In this document: positions 15,887-24,801 of the stretch, piece after piece | How positions within the stretch are numbered: position 1 is the first letter of the stretch | Layout: each line of letters starts with the position of its first letter | From: Cupriavidus sp. D39 | GTDB taxonomy: Bacteria; Pseudomonadota; Gammaproteobacteria; Burkholderiales; Burkholderiaceae | Direction of reading: 5' to 3' | Length of the DNA stretch: 64,000 nucleotides | NCBI RefSeq assembly: GCF_026627925.1 | Contig: NZ_JAPNLE010000007.1 | Coordinates: 310,001-374,000, forward strand | Notes under the pieces: model-generated | What the model saw: the letters and a program-made list of their open reading frames with translations, nothing else | Databases searched by the model: none | What the model was told of the DNA's origin: nothing | Position numbers and translations under genes: made by a program

Positions 15887-17290
15887 ATGCATCGCTTTCG
15901 ACACTTCGTCGCCTGCTGCCTTTGCCTGGCTATGCTGGCCATGACTGCCGGCGCCGACGCCATCGCACAGGCATTGCTGGGCAAGCCCCAACTCGACCAG
16001 CTCACCGCGCCCATCGCGCTATATCCCGACGCGCTGCTCTCGCAGATACTGATGGCCGCGACGTATCCCGCTGACGTCGCCACCGCGGCACAGTGGTCCA
16101 AGGCCAATCCCAGCTTGTCCGGCGACCCCGCCGTCAAGGCGGTGTCCGGCGAGCCCTGGGATCCCAGTGTGCAGTCGCTGGTGGCATTTCCCTCCGTGCT
16201 GGACATGATGGGCCGCGAGCCCAAGTGGGTGGAATCGCTCGGCGACGCGTTTCTCGCCCAGCCCGACGGTGTGATGGACTCGATACAGCGCCTGCGCCTG
16301 CAGGCACAGAAGGCCGGCACTCTGAAGACCACTGAACAGCAAAAGGTGGTCACGCAGCGCAGCGGCAACGCCACCGTGATCCAGATCGAGCCCGCCAACC
16401 CGCAGGTGGTGTACGTGCCCGTCTACAACCCCACGGTGGTCTACGGCACCTGGCCCTACCCCACCTACCCGCCCTACTACTATCCGCCGCCGCCCGGTTC
16501 GGTCTTCGCCACTGCCGTGGTTGCCGGCATCGGATTTGGCCTGGGCGTGGCTGCGGTCAATTCGATGTGGGGCGGCTGCAACTGGAACAACCATAGCGTC
16601 AACATTAACGTCAACCGCTACAACAATACCTACGTGAACCAGCGGATCAACATCAACCAGTCGAACGTGAACTGGCAGCACAATCCCGTGAACCGCGGCG
16701 CCGTGCCCTACAACACCCCCGCTGTCAGCAACCGCTACGACCAGCAGCGCCAGGCAGCACTTGCCAATCGGCCAGCCGGGGGACAGCCGGGCGGGCAGCC
16801 GCCTGCCCGCGTGGGCAGTCCTGGCGGCACACAGGCTCCCAGCTCCCGCGAGGCCCAGCGGGACCGCGCCGCGCAATCGTTCCAGAGCCGCACTGGCGAG
16901 GCCGTGCCCGGACGCGGCGGCACCGGCCAGCGCAACCAGCCCTCGGCCACGAACCGCCCAAGCGCCAGTGGAGCAGGACAGCGCCAGCAGCCCAAGCCAG
17001 CCGGCCAGGATCGCCAGCGCGCAGACCAGGCGGATGCGCGCAACCGGGCGCGCGACAGCAACAGGGACAGCGCCCTGAACGACGCAGGCAATGGCAACCG
17101 CCAGCGCCAGCAGACCCAGCGCGCCGCCACCGCCCAGCAGGCTTCGCGCGCCACCGCCGAGCAAGCCCCACGCGCCCGCCCGCAGCAGGCCCCGCAACGT
17201 GGCGGCGGTGCTGGTGGAGGCAGTGGAGGCGGCATGCGGCCCGGCGCCGGTGGCGGTGGCGGTGGACAGCTCGGTCATGGCCGGAGGTAA
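15887..17290 (+). CDS. DUF3300 exported protein
   Basis: A 467-residue exported protein. The start at ATG 15887 follows GGGGAG and gives a signal peptide (MHRFRHFVACCLCLAMLAMT, cleavage near ADAIAQA). DUF3300 follows: LDQLTAPIALYPDALLSQIL, NPQVVYVPVYNPTVVYG, then a Tyr/Pro-rich PPYYYPPPPG and an Asn-rich NRYNNTYVNQRININQSNV segment. The last 180 residues are low-complexity Gln/Arg/Pro/Gly and probably disordered. Family function is unknown; an envelope location is likely. The stop TAA overlaps the ATG of the DUF2950 gene, so the two are coupled. Confidence 0.85.
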   Translation: MHRFRHFVACCLCLAMLAMTAGADAIAQALLGKPQLDQLTAPIALYPDALLSQILMAATYPADVATAAQWSKANPSLSGDPAVKAVSGEPWDPSVQSLVAFPSVLDMMGREPKWVESLGDAFLAQPDGVMDSIQRLRLQAQKAGTLKTTEQQKVVTQRSGNATVIQIEPANPQVVYVPVYNPTVVYGTWPYPTYPPYYYPPPPGSVFATAVVAGIGFGLGVAAVNSMWGGCNWNNHSVNINVNRYNNTYVNQRININQSNVNWQHNPVNRGAVPYNTPAVSNRYDQQRQAALANRPAGGQPGGQPPARVGSPGGTQAPSSREAQRDRAAQSFQSRTGEAVPGRGGTGQRNQPSATNRPSASGAGQRQQPKPAGQDRQRADQADARNRARDSNRDSALNDAGNGNRQRQQTQRAATAQQASRATAEQAPRARPQQAPQRGGGAGGGSGGGMRPGAGGGGGGQLGHGRR

Positions 17291-18180
17291 TGACGATGCA
17301 TGAGACCAGCACATCAGCGGCCACCCGCGCATCGCGCACCCTAGCCACCGTGGCGGCGATCACGGTTGCCGTCGCGCTCTCGGCGATCGGGATCAGCCAG
17401 ACGGCGCTTGCCCAGCATGCCTATCCCACCCCGGAGGCGGCGGCGGCCGCCTTGGGCGACGCCATCGCCCGCAGCGACGACGCCGAGCTCGGCGTGGTGC
17501 TAGGGCCAAACTACAAATCGCTGGTGCCGCAAGGCGGCGTGCATCAGGACGACATCTACGCCTTCCTGGCCGCATGGGCCCGCCACCACGCCATCGAGCC
17601 GGACGGCGAGCGCCGCGCCCGGTTGGCGGTGGGCGACAGCGGCTGGACGCTGCCTATGCCGCTGGTCAAAACCGCCACTGGCTGGAAGTTCGACCTCGTC
17701 GCCGGCAAACAGGAGATCCACAGGCGCAAGATTGGCCGCAATGAACTAGCCGCCATCGACAACCTGCATCAACTGGCGGATGCCCAGCAGCGCTATGCCG
17801 AACAGGTCGGCGGCGGCCGCTACGCCAGCCGGCTGGTGAGCAGCGCCGGCAAGACCGATGGACTCTATTGGCCGGCCGCCGATCAAGCCGACGCCAGCCC
17901 GCTGGGCCCGGATGCACTGGCGATGGGACCCGGCACCCCGCCGGACGCAGCCTTCCATGGCTACTACTTCCGCCTGCTGCCGGCCGCCCGGGGCGGCGAC
18001 ACCAGGTACGCCTTGGTGGCCTGGCCCGCGCAGTACGGCAAGACCGGCGTCAATACCATCGTGATGGGCAGCGACGGCGTCGTCTACCAGCGCGACCTTG
18101 GCCCGGCCACAGCCTCGCGGGCCAAGGCGCTGCGTACGCTCACGCCCGATGACGGGTGGGCGCGCGTGCCGGAGCATTGA
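17290..18180 (+). CDS. DUF2950 exported protein
   Basis: A 296-residue protein translated from an ATG that overlaps the previous stop (TAATG). A signal segment (ATVAAITVAVALSAIGISQT, cleavage near ALAQ) is followed by DUF2950: HAYPTPEAAAAALGDAI, WKFDLVAGKQEIHRRKIGRN and ELAAIDNLHQLADAQQRYAE, FHGYYFRLL and GVNTIVMGSDGVVYQRDLG. DUF2950 and DUF3300 genes are often neighbours, so the products probably act together in the periplasm or envelope; the activity is unknown. An IS5-type element follows 21 bases after the stop. Confidence 0.85.
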   Translation: MTMHETSTSAATRASRTLATVAAITVAVALSAIGISQTALAQHAYPTPEAAAAALGDAIARSDDAELGVVLGPNYKSLVPQGGVHQDDIYAFLAAWARHHAIEPDGERRARLAVGDSGWTLPMPLVKTATGWKFDLVAGKQEIHRRKIGRNELAAIDNLHQLADAQQRYAEQVGGGRYASRLVSSAGKTDGLYWPAADQADASPLGPDALAMGPGTPPDAAFHGYYFRLLPAARGGDTRYALVAWPAQYGKTGVNTIVMGSDGVVYQRDLGPATASRAKALRTLTPDDGWARVPEH

Positions 18181-18201
18181 CGGCCTGCCGCACTGCGCTA
18201 G

Positions 18202-19440
18202 GGAATTGCTGATCAATAGCAGCCGCGCTGAAGGTCGGCGGCTGTTTGGCGTCTGATTTTCACCATGCGGAAGAAGGGAGAGGTCTGAGCCCGATTTCGC
18301 GCCGCATGCCCCCATCTCGTGCCCTTTCGGGCTCGATTTGCGTACTCAAGACGGATTGCCCCCCTGAAACGCCAGTAACGGCTTTTTGGCGATCACCAGA
18401 TTTGCCAGACCAAACAGGCTGAACATCTGTGCCGTGTTCTTGGCCAAGCCCTTGTAGCGGGTCTTCTTGTGACCAAACAAGTTCTTCACCACGTGAAAGG
18501 GATGTTCCACCCGCGCCCGAATCTGGGCCTTCTTGCGTTCCACTGCCTTCGTCAGGTCCTTCCACCGACCTGCCGGCATCTTTTCAATCTTGCTGCGCTT
18601 TGCCGCTACGTGCCAGTTTATGTCAGCGCGGATCGTCCCTTGCCCTTGGGCTTGTTTGATCTCATCCCTGCGCTCCACACCCGTGTAACCCGCATCAAGA
18701 TGCACTTGGCTTTCCTCGCCATGCAGCAGGTGATGGGTGTGAGCGATATCGCTTTCGTTCGCCGCCGTCGTGTGCAAGCTGTGCACCAGTCCCGAGTCGG
18801 CGTCGGCGCCAACGTGCGCCTTCATCCCAAAATGCCACTCGTTTCCCTTCTTCGTCTGGTGCATCTCCGGATCACGCGACTTGCCTTTATTCTTGGTCGA
18901 ACTCGGTGCCGCGATCAGCGTGGCATCGACCATCGTGCCCTCTCGCATCAGCAGCCCCCGCTCACTGAGCACGGCCTTGACCTCATCGAACATCGCGGCA
19001 GTCAACGCGTGCTTCTCGAGCAACCGGCGAAACTTGAGCAGCGTGGTCGCATCGGGCGCCGACTCTTGCGGCAGATCCACCCCCACGAATTGACGCAACG
19101 CCTGGCTGTCGTAGAGGGCGTCTTCCACGGCTTCATCACTGAGACTGAACCACTGTTGCAGACAGTACATCCGCAACATCCTCTCCACGCCAATCGGCTG
19201 CCGCCCAACACGGCCGCTCGGCGGATACAGCGGCTCAATCAACGCGGTCCACCGTGCCCACGGCACGATCCGATCCATCTCCCCGAGAAACTTCTCGCGC
19301 CGTGTCACGCGCTTCTTCTTCGCGAACTCAACATCGGCAAAGCTCGTTTGTTTCATCCTTGTCTTTGTTTTCCATGCCTTCACCTTCAACGCGCCACGCT
19401 TTCCGCCGGATGACCTGTGGCTGAATTGATCAGCATTTCC
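18202..19440 (-). mobile_element. Complete IS5-type element, second type (1239 bp)
   Basis: Ends are GGAATTGCTGATCAAT at 18202 and GGAAATGCTGATCAATTC read inward from 19440. CTAG flanks both sides (18198-18201 and 19441-19444), a 4-bp target duplication of the YTAR type. One transposase gene is on the minus strand. The remnant at 14489-14816 belongs to the same type. Confidence 0.88.
18346..19356 (-). CDS. IS5-type DDE transposase, second type
   Basis: A 336-residue protein from ATG 19356 (MKQTSFADVEFAKKKRVTRR); an in-frame start further up at 19389 is possible. The N-terminal domain has YPPSGRVGRQPIGVERMLRM. The catalytic core has Asp in GTMVDATLIAAPSSTKNK, Asp in VHLDAGYTGVERR and Glu in RARVEHPFHVVKNLFGH, followed by RYKGLAKNTAQMFSLFGLAN. 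The element has both ends and a target duplication, so it may be active. Confidence 0.92.
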   Translation of the reverse strand: MKQTSFADVEFAKKKRVTRREKFLGEMDRIVPWARWTALIEPLYPPSGRVGRQPIGVERMLRMYCLQQWFSLSDEAVEDALYDSQALRQFVGVDLPQESAPDATTLLKFRRLLEKHALTAAMFDEVKAVLSERGLLMREGTMVDATLIAAPSSTKNKGKSRDPEMHQTKKGNEWHFGMKAHVGADADSGLVHSLHTTAANESDIAHTHHLLHGEESQVHLDAGYTGVERRDEIKQAQGQGTIRADINWHVAAKRSKIEKMPAGRWKDLTKAVERKKAQIRARVEHPFHVVKNLFGHKKTRYKGLAKNTAQMFSLFGLANLVIAKKPLLAFQGGNPS

Positions 19441-19444
19441 CTAG

Positions 19445-19480
19445 CCTTTTCCAACCTCTTCCAACCTCTTCCAACCTTCC
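19445..19480. repeat. Short tandem repeat
   Basis: Three near-perfect copies of an 11-base unit, TTCCAACCTCT, directly after the IS5-type target site. No coding function is apparent. Confidence 0.5.
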
Positions 19481-19624
19481 ACGATCTTCTCCAACGTCCC
19501 ACCCATGACTGCATTCATGACACCGCACCACACTCCTCTGCGCCGCCATAATCGCGCCATCGACGCCTGCGCTCGCCCACTTCGACACCTTCATGTAGAT
19601 GGAAAAAGCACCCCCCTCATTGAC

Positions 19625-19647
19625 CTACCCGTTACACAAAGGTGTTG
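19625..19647 (+). repeat. 23-bp inverted repeat, left copy
   Basis: Begins CTACCCGTTACACAAAGG and is perfectly complementary to 20444-20466. The pair flanks the EF-hand gene at a distance of about 840 bp. CCCGTTACACAAA-type sequence is reminiscent of IS256-family ends, so these may be relic IS termini. Confidence 0.6.
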
Positions 19648-19767
19648 GTAAGCGGGGCTTGACTGCCTAAATTCCCCTGTGAGGATTGGCATGCAGGAGA
19701 TTTTCATTTGGCGAAGAATTTTTCGCAAGAAGACGATGTGGAACCAAAAATGCTCGAGGAGAGGGAA

Positions 19768-20133
19768 ATGACCGTGCGTAGACTGTCTGCAGTTGGCTTA
19801 GTTGCGATGGCGCTCGCTTTTACCGGTGCGAGCGCGCAGCAGATGCAGGAATCGAAAGCCCAACAAGGAGCAGAATCAACCCAGATTCCGAAAATGCCGT
19901 CGACCGCCGCCGAAGCTAAGGCCCTGATTGCCGAGCGTTTCAAGGCGGCCGACGTCGACCATGACGGGAAACTGACCCGCGAAGAAGCCAAGGCGGGTAT
20001 GCCGGAGGTGTACAAGCGCTTTGACCAGATCGATGCCAGGAAGCGGGGTTACGTAACAGAACGTCAAATCGGTGCGTACTGGCAGGCGAAGACCAAGGAA
20101 CAGATGCAGAAGGAGAATCCCGTTTGGAACTGA
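19768..20133 (+). CDS. Exported EF-hand protein
   Basis: A 121-residue protein. ATG 19768 is chosen because GAGGAGAGGGA precedes it and a signal peptide follows (MTVRRLSAVGLVAMALAFTG, cleavage after ASA). The mature part has one canonical EF-hand loop, DVDHDGKLTREE, at about residues 72-83, and a second degenerate one around DQIDARKRGYVTERQ. It should bind calcium in the periplasm, but no partner or enzyme domain is visible. It sits alone between relic IS ends. Confidence 0.75.
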   Translation: MTVRRLSAVGLVAMALAFTGASAQQMQESKAQQGAESTQIPKMPSTAAEAKALIAERFKAADVDHDGKLTREEAKAGMPEVYKRFDQIDARKRGYVTERQIGAYWQAKTKEQMQKENPVWN

Positions 20134-20443
20134 GTTCTTGCCCCTCTGGTATGACGCCCGAAGCCGCCCCGGATCCGGACTGGAGCGTCCGACGCTCCGA
20201 TCTGCGAATGGATCCGGCGTTCAGGGCGTTGAATCGTGGCTGGGCGTGTTGACCGTCCCGACACGTGCGATGGGAGCGGGCGAGATCTGGGCGCGTGGCG
20301 CGCTCAGCCCGGGCATGATTAGGGCATCAATGCAACAAGCCAACCTGCTGCTCAGGCCGGCTCGGATCTCAACAGATTGATTGATGGGACGGTTTGCCCC
20401 CTGAGGGGACTGGCTTGTTTGTGACGCCGGCCACACTATCCAT
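20134..20443. other. No gene recognised; one hairpin
   Basis: The only structure seen is GGAGCGT-CCG-ACGCTCC at 20182-20198, about 50 bases after the EF-hand stop. It has no T-run, so its role as a terminator is doubtful. Confidence 0.35.
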
Positions 20444-21070
20444 CAACACCTTTGTGTAACGGGTAGCTCATTGACAATGAGGCGCCTATTAGCGCGTATT
20501 GCTGCGGAAAAGGGATGGTCCGCACGAGGCGGGCCACAGTACGACCTAACGGACTTGCCAAGTCCGCTGCCGTGGGACTGGCCACGCCGAGCGATTGAGA
20601 TCGGGATGCCAGCGGCATGAAGCGGGCGACGATATTTGTCGTGGTCGTAGGCGTGATCAGCATAAAGCCGACCTGGTTTGCACAGAGGGCAATCTCGACA
20701 TCCGCGGATAGCGGCGATCGCTTCGATCAGCCGTAGGAGTTGGGTAATGATATTGCGGTTCGCGCCAGTCAGGATGACTGCGATCGGCGTGCCGTTGCAT
20801 CGGTGGCGACGTGGTGCTTGGAACCGGGGTCCGCGCGATCGGTGGGGTTCCGTCCTGAATGTGGGCCGCCTCAGTGCTCGAGTTGAAGAGGAGTCGATGA
20901 TGACGCGAGATAGATCGATTCGATCGGCTGCGCGCAACTTTGCCAGCAAGATTTCGTGCAGGTGATCCCATACGCCCGTGCTCTACCCGTCGCGTAGCCG
21001 GCGCAAGCCAGGACAGTGCCGCACTCGCAGACGGCCGCGTCGCACATGGGCTGCAGGCGGGCGCCGAACA
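20443..21070 (-). pseudogene. Decayed IS5-family (IS427-like) transposase
   Basis: Minus-strand pieces in shifting frames read LAKLRAADRIDLSRVIIDSS, NGTPIAVILTGANRN, RLYADHAYDHDKYRR and GIPISIARRGQSHGSGLGK. These match the catalytic part of IS427-type transposases, whose two Asp lie in VDSS- and YADxAYD-like motifs. Several frameshifts and the missing N-terminal part show long decay. The fragment ends in the right copy of the 23-bp inverted repeat. Confidence 0.65.
20444..20466 (-). repeat. 23-bp inverted repeat, right copy
   Basis: Perfect reverse complement of 19625-19647. It coincides with the end of the decayed transposase frame. Confidence 0.6.
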
Positions 21071-21089
21071 CTAGTTGGACAGCGCCGTA

Positions 21090-21430
21090 CGTCGCCGGCT
21101 GCGGGAAAAAGCCTCGCGAGGCTCCCCGCCGAGCACGAAAAAGCTCGCGCTCAGCATGAGATCGCCGAGCGCCTGGAACTGCCAGATGTTAGGCCTCAGC
21201 CCGGCCAGAACTGATCGACATAGGGCTCCAGCATTGCCGAGACGAGCGGCAGGCAGAACATCACCAGCCCGATTGCGTAGCGGGTGGGGCCAACAGTGTC
21301 GCTGGGGACCAGCCCCTTCGCATAGGCGAAGACGAAAAGCCGGCCTTGCCCATCACCGCAATACAGATCACCAGCAGAAAGGTGAAAATACAGATCCCGA
21401 GTTTGAAGCGCCATTCGCTCGCGAGGGATA
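21090..21430 (-). pseudogene. Membrane protein remnant
   Basis: The minus strand encodes WRFKLGICIFTFLLVICIAV, then in other frames RYAIGLVMFCLPLVSAMLEP, GDLMLSASFFVLGGE and a short tail. The hydrophobic pattern suggests three or four helices of a small membrane protein, possibly a transporter-suffix type. Frame breaks separate the parts, so it is probably dead. Assignment is uncertain. Confidence 0.35.
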
Positions 21431-21794
21431 CATTGGCTTCAATATTTCAAGTTGCCATACCTTAATTCCCCTATACGTTCCATTCAAAGGCACCGAGGCG
21501 CCGTGAAAGGGTCGAATGTGATACTTGTAACCGTCTGCTGAGGCCTACCGGCTGACTGACTGCACTACGCGCTGGATCGATACTAGGCAGCCGCTTGACA
21601 ACATCGGGAATGTGTTATGGCAGGCGATGATCATCGCCGATCGGCCGGGCGACAACGGGAAGGGTCGGGCCAAGCGAGACCGCGCGCCATGACGGCGTGA
21701 GAGCCGTCGTATCGAAGCAAGCAATACTTGATCCTGGCGCGGTAGGATGTAACGTTCCCCAGTTAACAAATAACCGAGTGCGGTGCTCAGGCAA

Positions 21795-21810
21795 TTGGAC
21801 CTTGGTCCCA
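21795..21810 (-). promoter_or_regulatory. Palindromic operator, leftward-facing
   Basis: TGGGACCAAGGTCCAA on the minus strand. By the polarity rule seen at all other sites it faces left, where no gene is recognisable. The IS5-type insertion starts 14 bases to its right and now separates it from the second operator. Confidence 0.65.
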
Positions 21811-21823
21811 TTCGATCGCTTAG

Positions 21824-23152
21824 CAGGCCGCTGAAATACCTCCGACCGAAGTCAGCGCTTCGAGTGGCTGAAGCGTTGATCTGAGAGCCCCACACCCTAC
21901 GACGTTTCATGCGCGGCGCCGACACCTTCACCGAAAGCCTGTTCATCATGCGGCGGCTCGAGGATTTTTTACCGAAGTCTCACCCGCTGCGCTCGATCCG
22001 CACCATGGACAATCAGGCGCTGGCGAAGATGGATGGGCTGTTCGCCGGGATGTACGAGGCCGATATCAAGGGCGGTCGACCCAGTATCGCGCCTGAGAAG
22101 TTGTTGCGGGCCATGCTGCTGCAGGTGCTCTACAGCGTTCGCTCCGAACGTCAGCTCATGGAGCAGACGCACTACAACTTGCTGTTTCGCTGGTTCATTG
22201 GCCTGGCAATGGACGATGCAGTCTGGGTGCCCAGCGTATTCACCAAGAACCGCGAACGCCTGATCAAGCACGATGCAGTGATCGAATTCTTCAACGAAGT
22301 ACTGGCCATCGCGCAAAAGAAGGACTGGCTTTCCGACGAACACTTCAGCGTGGACGGCACACTCATTCAGGCTTGGGCCGGCCACAAGAGCTTTGTGCGC
22401 AAAGACGGCGAGGACGAAGCCAATGATGGTGGCAACTTCAAAGGTCGCAAGCGCAGCAACGAAACGCTCCAGTCCAAGACCGACCCCGATGCCCGGCTCT
22501 ATCGCAAAGGCAAAACCGCCAGTGAGTTGCGCTACATGGGCCATACCCTGAGCGACAACCGCCACGGCCTGGTGGTCAGCGCGCTGGTGACAACTGCTGA
22601 TGGGCATGCAGAGCGCGAAGCCGCCAAGGTCATGGTCAACGACGCCCGGCAGGTGGTCGACGATGCGAACGTGGAAGTCACCGTGGGTGCGGACAAGGGG
22701 TATGACGCGGCCGAGTTCATTGAGGCTTGCCTTGAGATGAGGGTCACGCCCCACGTGGCGCAAAACACCTCCGGGCGACGCTCGGCGGTTCCGGATGAGA
22801 TCGCCTGCAGCGGGGGTTATGCCATTTCGCAGCAAAAGCGCAAGCTGATCGAACAAGGCTTTGGCTGGGCCAAGACCGTGGGGCGCATGCGTCAAGTGAT
22901 GGTGCGCGGACTGAAGAAAGTTGACCAGATGTTTGTGTTGAGCGTGGCCGCGTACAACTTGGTGCGCATGCGCTCGCTGGGAGAAATCCGTCCGCAGTTG
23001 CAGTAATCGCGGTAATGAGGCCAGAAACGGGCGCCAAATCATCAAAAAATCGATGAATTGACGCGCAGCTTCCGGATTGTGAAAAATAGGCGGCACATCA
23101 ACCATAGAGCGGGAAGTCTTGCCGCTTGTGCGGGTAGTACTTCAGCAGCCTG
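21824..23152 (+). mobile_element. Complete IS5-type element, copy 2 (1329 bp)
   Basis: Same ends as the element at 3181-4510 (CAGGCCGCTGAAATACCTC at the left, CAGGCTGCTGAAGTAC inward from the right). TTAG flanks it on both sides (21820-21823 and 23153-23156), again YTAR. The second duplication copy at 50365-50370 shows a single TTAG here, the empty site, proving insertion after the duplication. Confidence 0.93.
21909..23006 (+). CDS. IS5-type DDE transposase, copy 2
   Basis: A 365-residue transposase nearly identical to the protein of 3328-4425. Catalytic positions are Asp in FSVDGTLIQAW, Asp in VGADKGYDAAEF and Glu in KLIEQGFGWAKTVGR. Differences cluster in residues 212-300 (for example VVDDANVEVTV against VAEDLDVEVTV), suggesting two subtypes that have recombined. 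It is intact and flanked by a clean target duplication. Confidence 0.93.
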   Translation: MRGADTFTESLFIMRRLEDFLPKSHPLRSIRTMDNQALAKMDGLFAGMYEADIKGGRPSIAPEKLLRAMLLQVLYSVRSERQLMEQTHYNLLFRWFIGLAMDDAVWVPSVFTKNRERLIKHDAVIEFFNEVLAIAQKKDWLSDEHFSVDGTLIQAWAGHKSFVRKDGEDEANDGGNFKGRKRSNETLQSKTDPDARLYRKGKTASELRYMGHTLSDNRHGLVVSALVTTADGHAEREAAKVMVNDARQVVDDANVEVTVGADKGYDAAEFIEACLEMRVTPHVAQNTSGRRSAVPDEIACSGGYAISQQKRKLIEQGFGWAKTVGRMRQVMVRGLKKVDQMFVLSVAAYNLVRMRSLGEIRPQLQ

Positions 23153-23220
23153 TTAGGCGAGCGCCTGTCTCGCCAGCGGTGAGGCCCGCAAAGCAGCATC
23201 GAGCGACTAGGGAGCGGCTA

Positions 23221-23236
23221 TTGGACCAAAGTCCAA
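23221..23236 (+). promoter_or_regulatory. Palindromic operator of the 206-residue protein gene, copy 1
   Basis: TTGGACCAAAGTCCAA, a perfect 6-4-6 inverted repeat facing the gene, centred 115 bases before ATG 23344. TATAGT at 23265-23270 is a possible -10 box, which would put the operator near -48, an activator-like position. Confidence 0.7.
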
Positions 23237-23343
23237 TTGTTCTATTGGGACCCGGATATCACTATATAGTTTTGAGCCGGGAAGAGCGTTAGGCGGGAAT
23301 GCGCTTTGCACCGTGTCGACATTTTCTGAATGGAGCACGCATC

Positions 23344-23964
23344 ATGATCAAGAACCTTCGTCTCATTCTTGCGATTCCGTTCTTGCTGGTCGTTGCCATC
23401 CTGGCCTTGCTTGCGCAGTCGGTGATCGCGCAGCAGGCGCCGCAAACCACGGGCCAGGCCACAACTGCGCCCGGTAAGGCCGAGTTTTCCGAGACAACGA
23501 AAGTGACGGCAACCGTCATGGGCATCGATCGGGCGAGCCGGACCGTCACATTGAAGGGGCCGAAAGGCCGGGTGTTCAATCTTGTGGTGGGCGAAGAGGC
23601 GCGAAACTTCGACCAGGTCAAAGTGGGCGACGAGGTCGTCGTCGAGTACAAGGAGGCCCTTACGCTGGAACTCATGAAGGGCGGCAGCGATATTACAGAA
23701 CGTACCGAACGCGAGGCGACGGCCCGCACTCTCGCCGGTGCGAAGCCGGGCGCAGCCGTGGCCAACGTAGTGACGATTGTTGCAAACGTTGTCGCGGTGG
23801 ACACGAAAAAGCATCTCGTCACGCTGCGCGGTCCGAAAGGCAATACGGTCGACTTGAAAGTGAAGGACCCGGACCAGTTGAAGAATATCAAGAAGGGGGA
23901 CCAGGTCCGGGCGGTCTATACCGAGGCGATGGCCGTGGCAGTGGAGCCCGCGCCCAAGAAGTGA
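23344..23964 (+). CDS. Exported two-repeat protein, copy 1
   Basis: A 206-residue protein from ATG 23344 after GGAGCACGCATC. MIKNLRLILAIPFLLVVAIL is a signal peptide or anchor. Two similar beta-rich repeats follow: MGIDRASRTVTLKGPKGRVF with FDQVKVGDEVVVEYKEALTL, then VAVDTKKHLVTLRGPKGNTV with LKNIKKGDQVRAVYTEAMAV. The pattern resembles OB- or KOW-like barrels of periplasmic proteins. No catalytic residues stand out. A single-repeat relative is at 35890-36141 and a near-identical copy at 50559-51179. Control is probably through the upstream palindrome. Function unknown. Confidence 0.75.
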   Translation: MIKNLRLILAIPFLLVVAILALLAQSVIAQQAPQTTGQATTAPGKAEFSETTKVTATVMGIDRASRTVTLKGPKGRVFNLVVGEEARNFDQVKVGDEVVVEYKEALTLELMKGGSDITERTEREATARTLAGAKPGAAVANVVTIVANVVAVDTKKHLVTLRGPKGNTVDLKVKDPDQLKNIKKGDQVRAVYTEAMAVAVEPAPKK

Positions 23965-24104
23965 GCCTGCGCAACGCAGGGGTCGCTTCGGAGCGCAGCC
24001 GCCGGACTTGGCCTTTTTCGCGACAAACGCCGGGGACGTCCGGATCCGGCGCATGGATTGCCACCGCGCCTGCTTTTCCTTCAACAGTTCAGTCGCCTTG
24101 TAGG

Positions 24105-24345
24105 AACAACTTCCACCGCCTCGCCAAAGGGCGGCGAACCAACCCTTTGGAGCGGAGTCGTGGAGGCGGAAACGGAGGCAGCCACGAAGCGGCCGTGGCC
24201 CAACGCGCAGCGCGTACCGATAGAAGACACTCCCTAGTTTACGGGAAAAGCCGCCGAAGCCAGGTCGGTGGGCGGAAGCCCACCGGGTGCCTCAGCGAGG
24301 CGTACAGCAAAGTTGTATCCTTTGTGAACGGCGTGCCGGACGCAT
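24105..24345 (+). ncRNA. Candidate structured RNA, copy 1
   Basis: Several hairpins occur in a row: CCAAAGGG with CCCTTTGG (about 24123-24149), ACGCG-CAG-CGCGT (about 24208-24220), GGTGGGC-GGAA-GCCCACC (24265-24282, a GNRA-type loop) and GCCTC-AGC-GAGGC (about 24290-24302). A plus-strand frame of 131 codons spans the region, but most differences from copy 2 change its residues, arguing against coding. It may be a small RNA, a leader of the lipoprotein gene or a processing region. Confidence 0.4.
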
Positions 24346-24417
24346 CGCGCGGCTAGGCTGGCATCATGGCCATCAGCACGTTCTCAGTCACGGCACAAAA
24401 AGTACGGCGGTGTCGAC

Positions 24418-24801
24418 ATGAAGCGTGTTCACGCACTTGTTGTGATTTGCATCATGTTGGTTGCCTGTGTATCGACCGGCGTCGACGTGAAACCGGAGCA
24501 GTTGTCGAACTTCATGCTCGGTTTCTCTACCCTTGACGACGTTACCGCGCAGCTTGGGACTCCCACATCCCAGGCGACGCTCAGAAACGGATCAACGATA
24601 CTGATTTATTCGTTCGCGACCTCCAAGCCTCACCCTGAGAGCTTTATCCCATTCATTGGTCCGCTGTTTTCCGGAGGTGAGATCCGATCGTCGACGGTCC
24701 TTTTCGAGTTCGACGAGAACGGTGTCCTCAGTAGTCAACGCAGGACGACATCGAGTGGTGTTTCAGGATGGAGTGTATTGCCTCCCAGTGCGCCGCTATA
24801 G
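24418..24801 (+). CDS. BamE/SmpA-like lipoprotein, copy 1
   Basis: A 127-residue lipoprotein. MKRVHALVVICIMLVACVST contains a lipobox (LVAC) with lipidated Cys at residue 17. The mature part, LSNFMLGFSTLDDVTAQLGT and TILIYSFATS, with STVLFEFDENGVLSSQR, has the order of small outer-membrane lipoproteins of the SmpA/OmlA/BamE fold. It is too unlike BamE to claim that role. Copy 2 at 51633-52016 differs by only a few residues. Confidence 0.75.
   Translation: MKRVHALVVICIMLVACVSTGVDVKPEQLSNFMLGFSTLDDVTAQLGTPTSQATLRNGSTILIYSFATSKPHPESFIPFIGPLFSGGEIRSSTVLFEFDENGVLSSQRRTTSSGVSGWSVLPPSAPL

Noticed and set aside
16019..17332. Minus-strand open frame of 437 codons
   Set aside because: It mirrors the low-complexity tail of the DUF3300 gene and has no family resemblance.
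23961..24356. 131-codon frame starting with GTG after the two-repeat protein
   Set aside because: Comparison of the two duplicate copies shows mostly residue-changing differences, and hairpins explain the conservation better.
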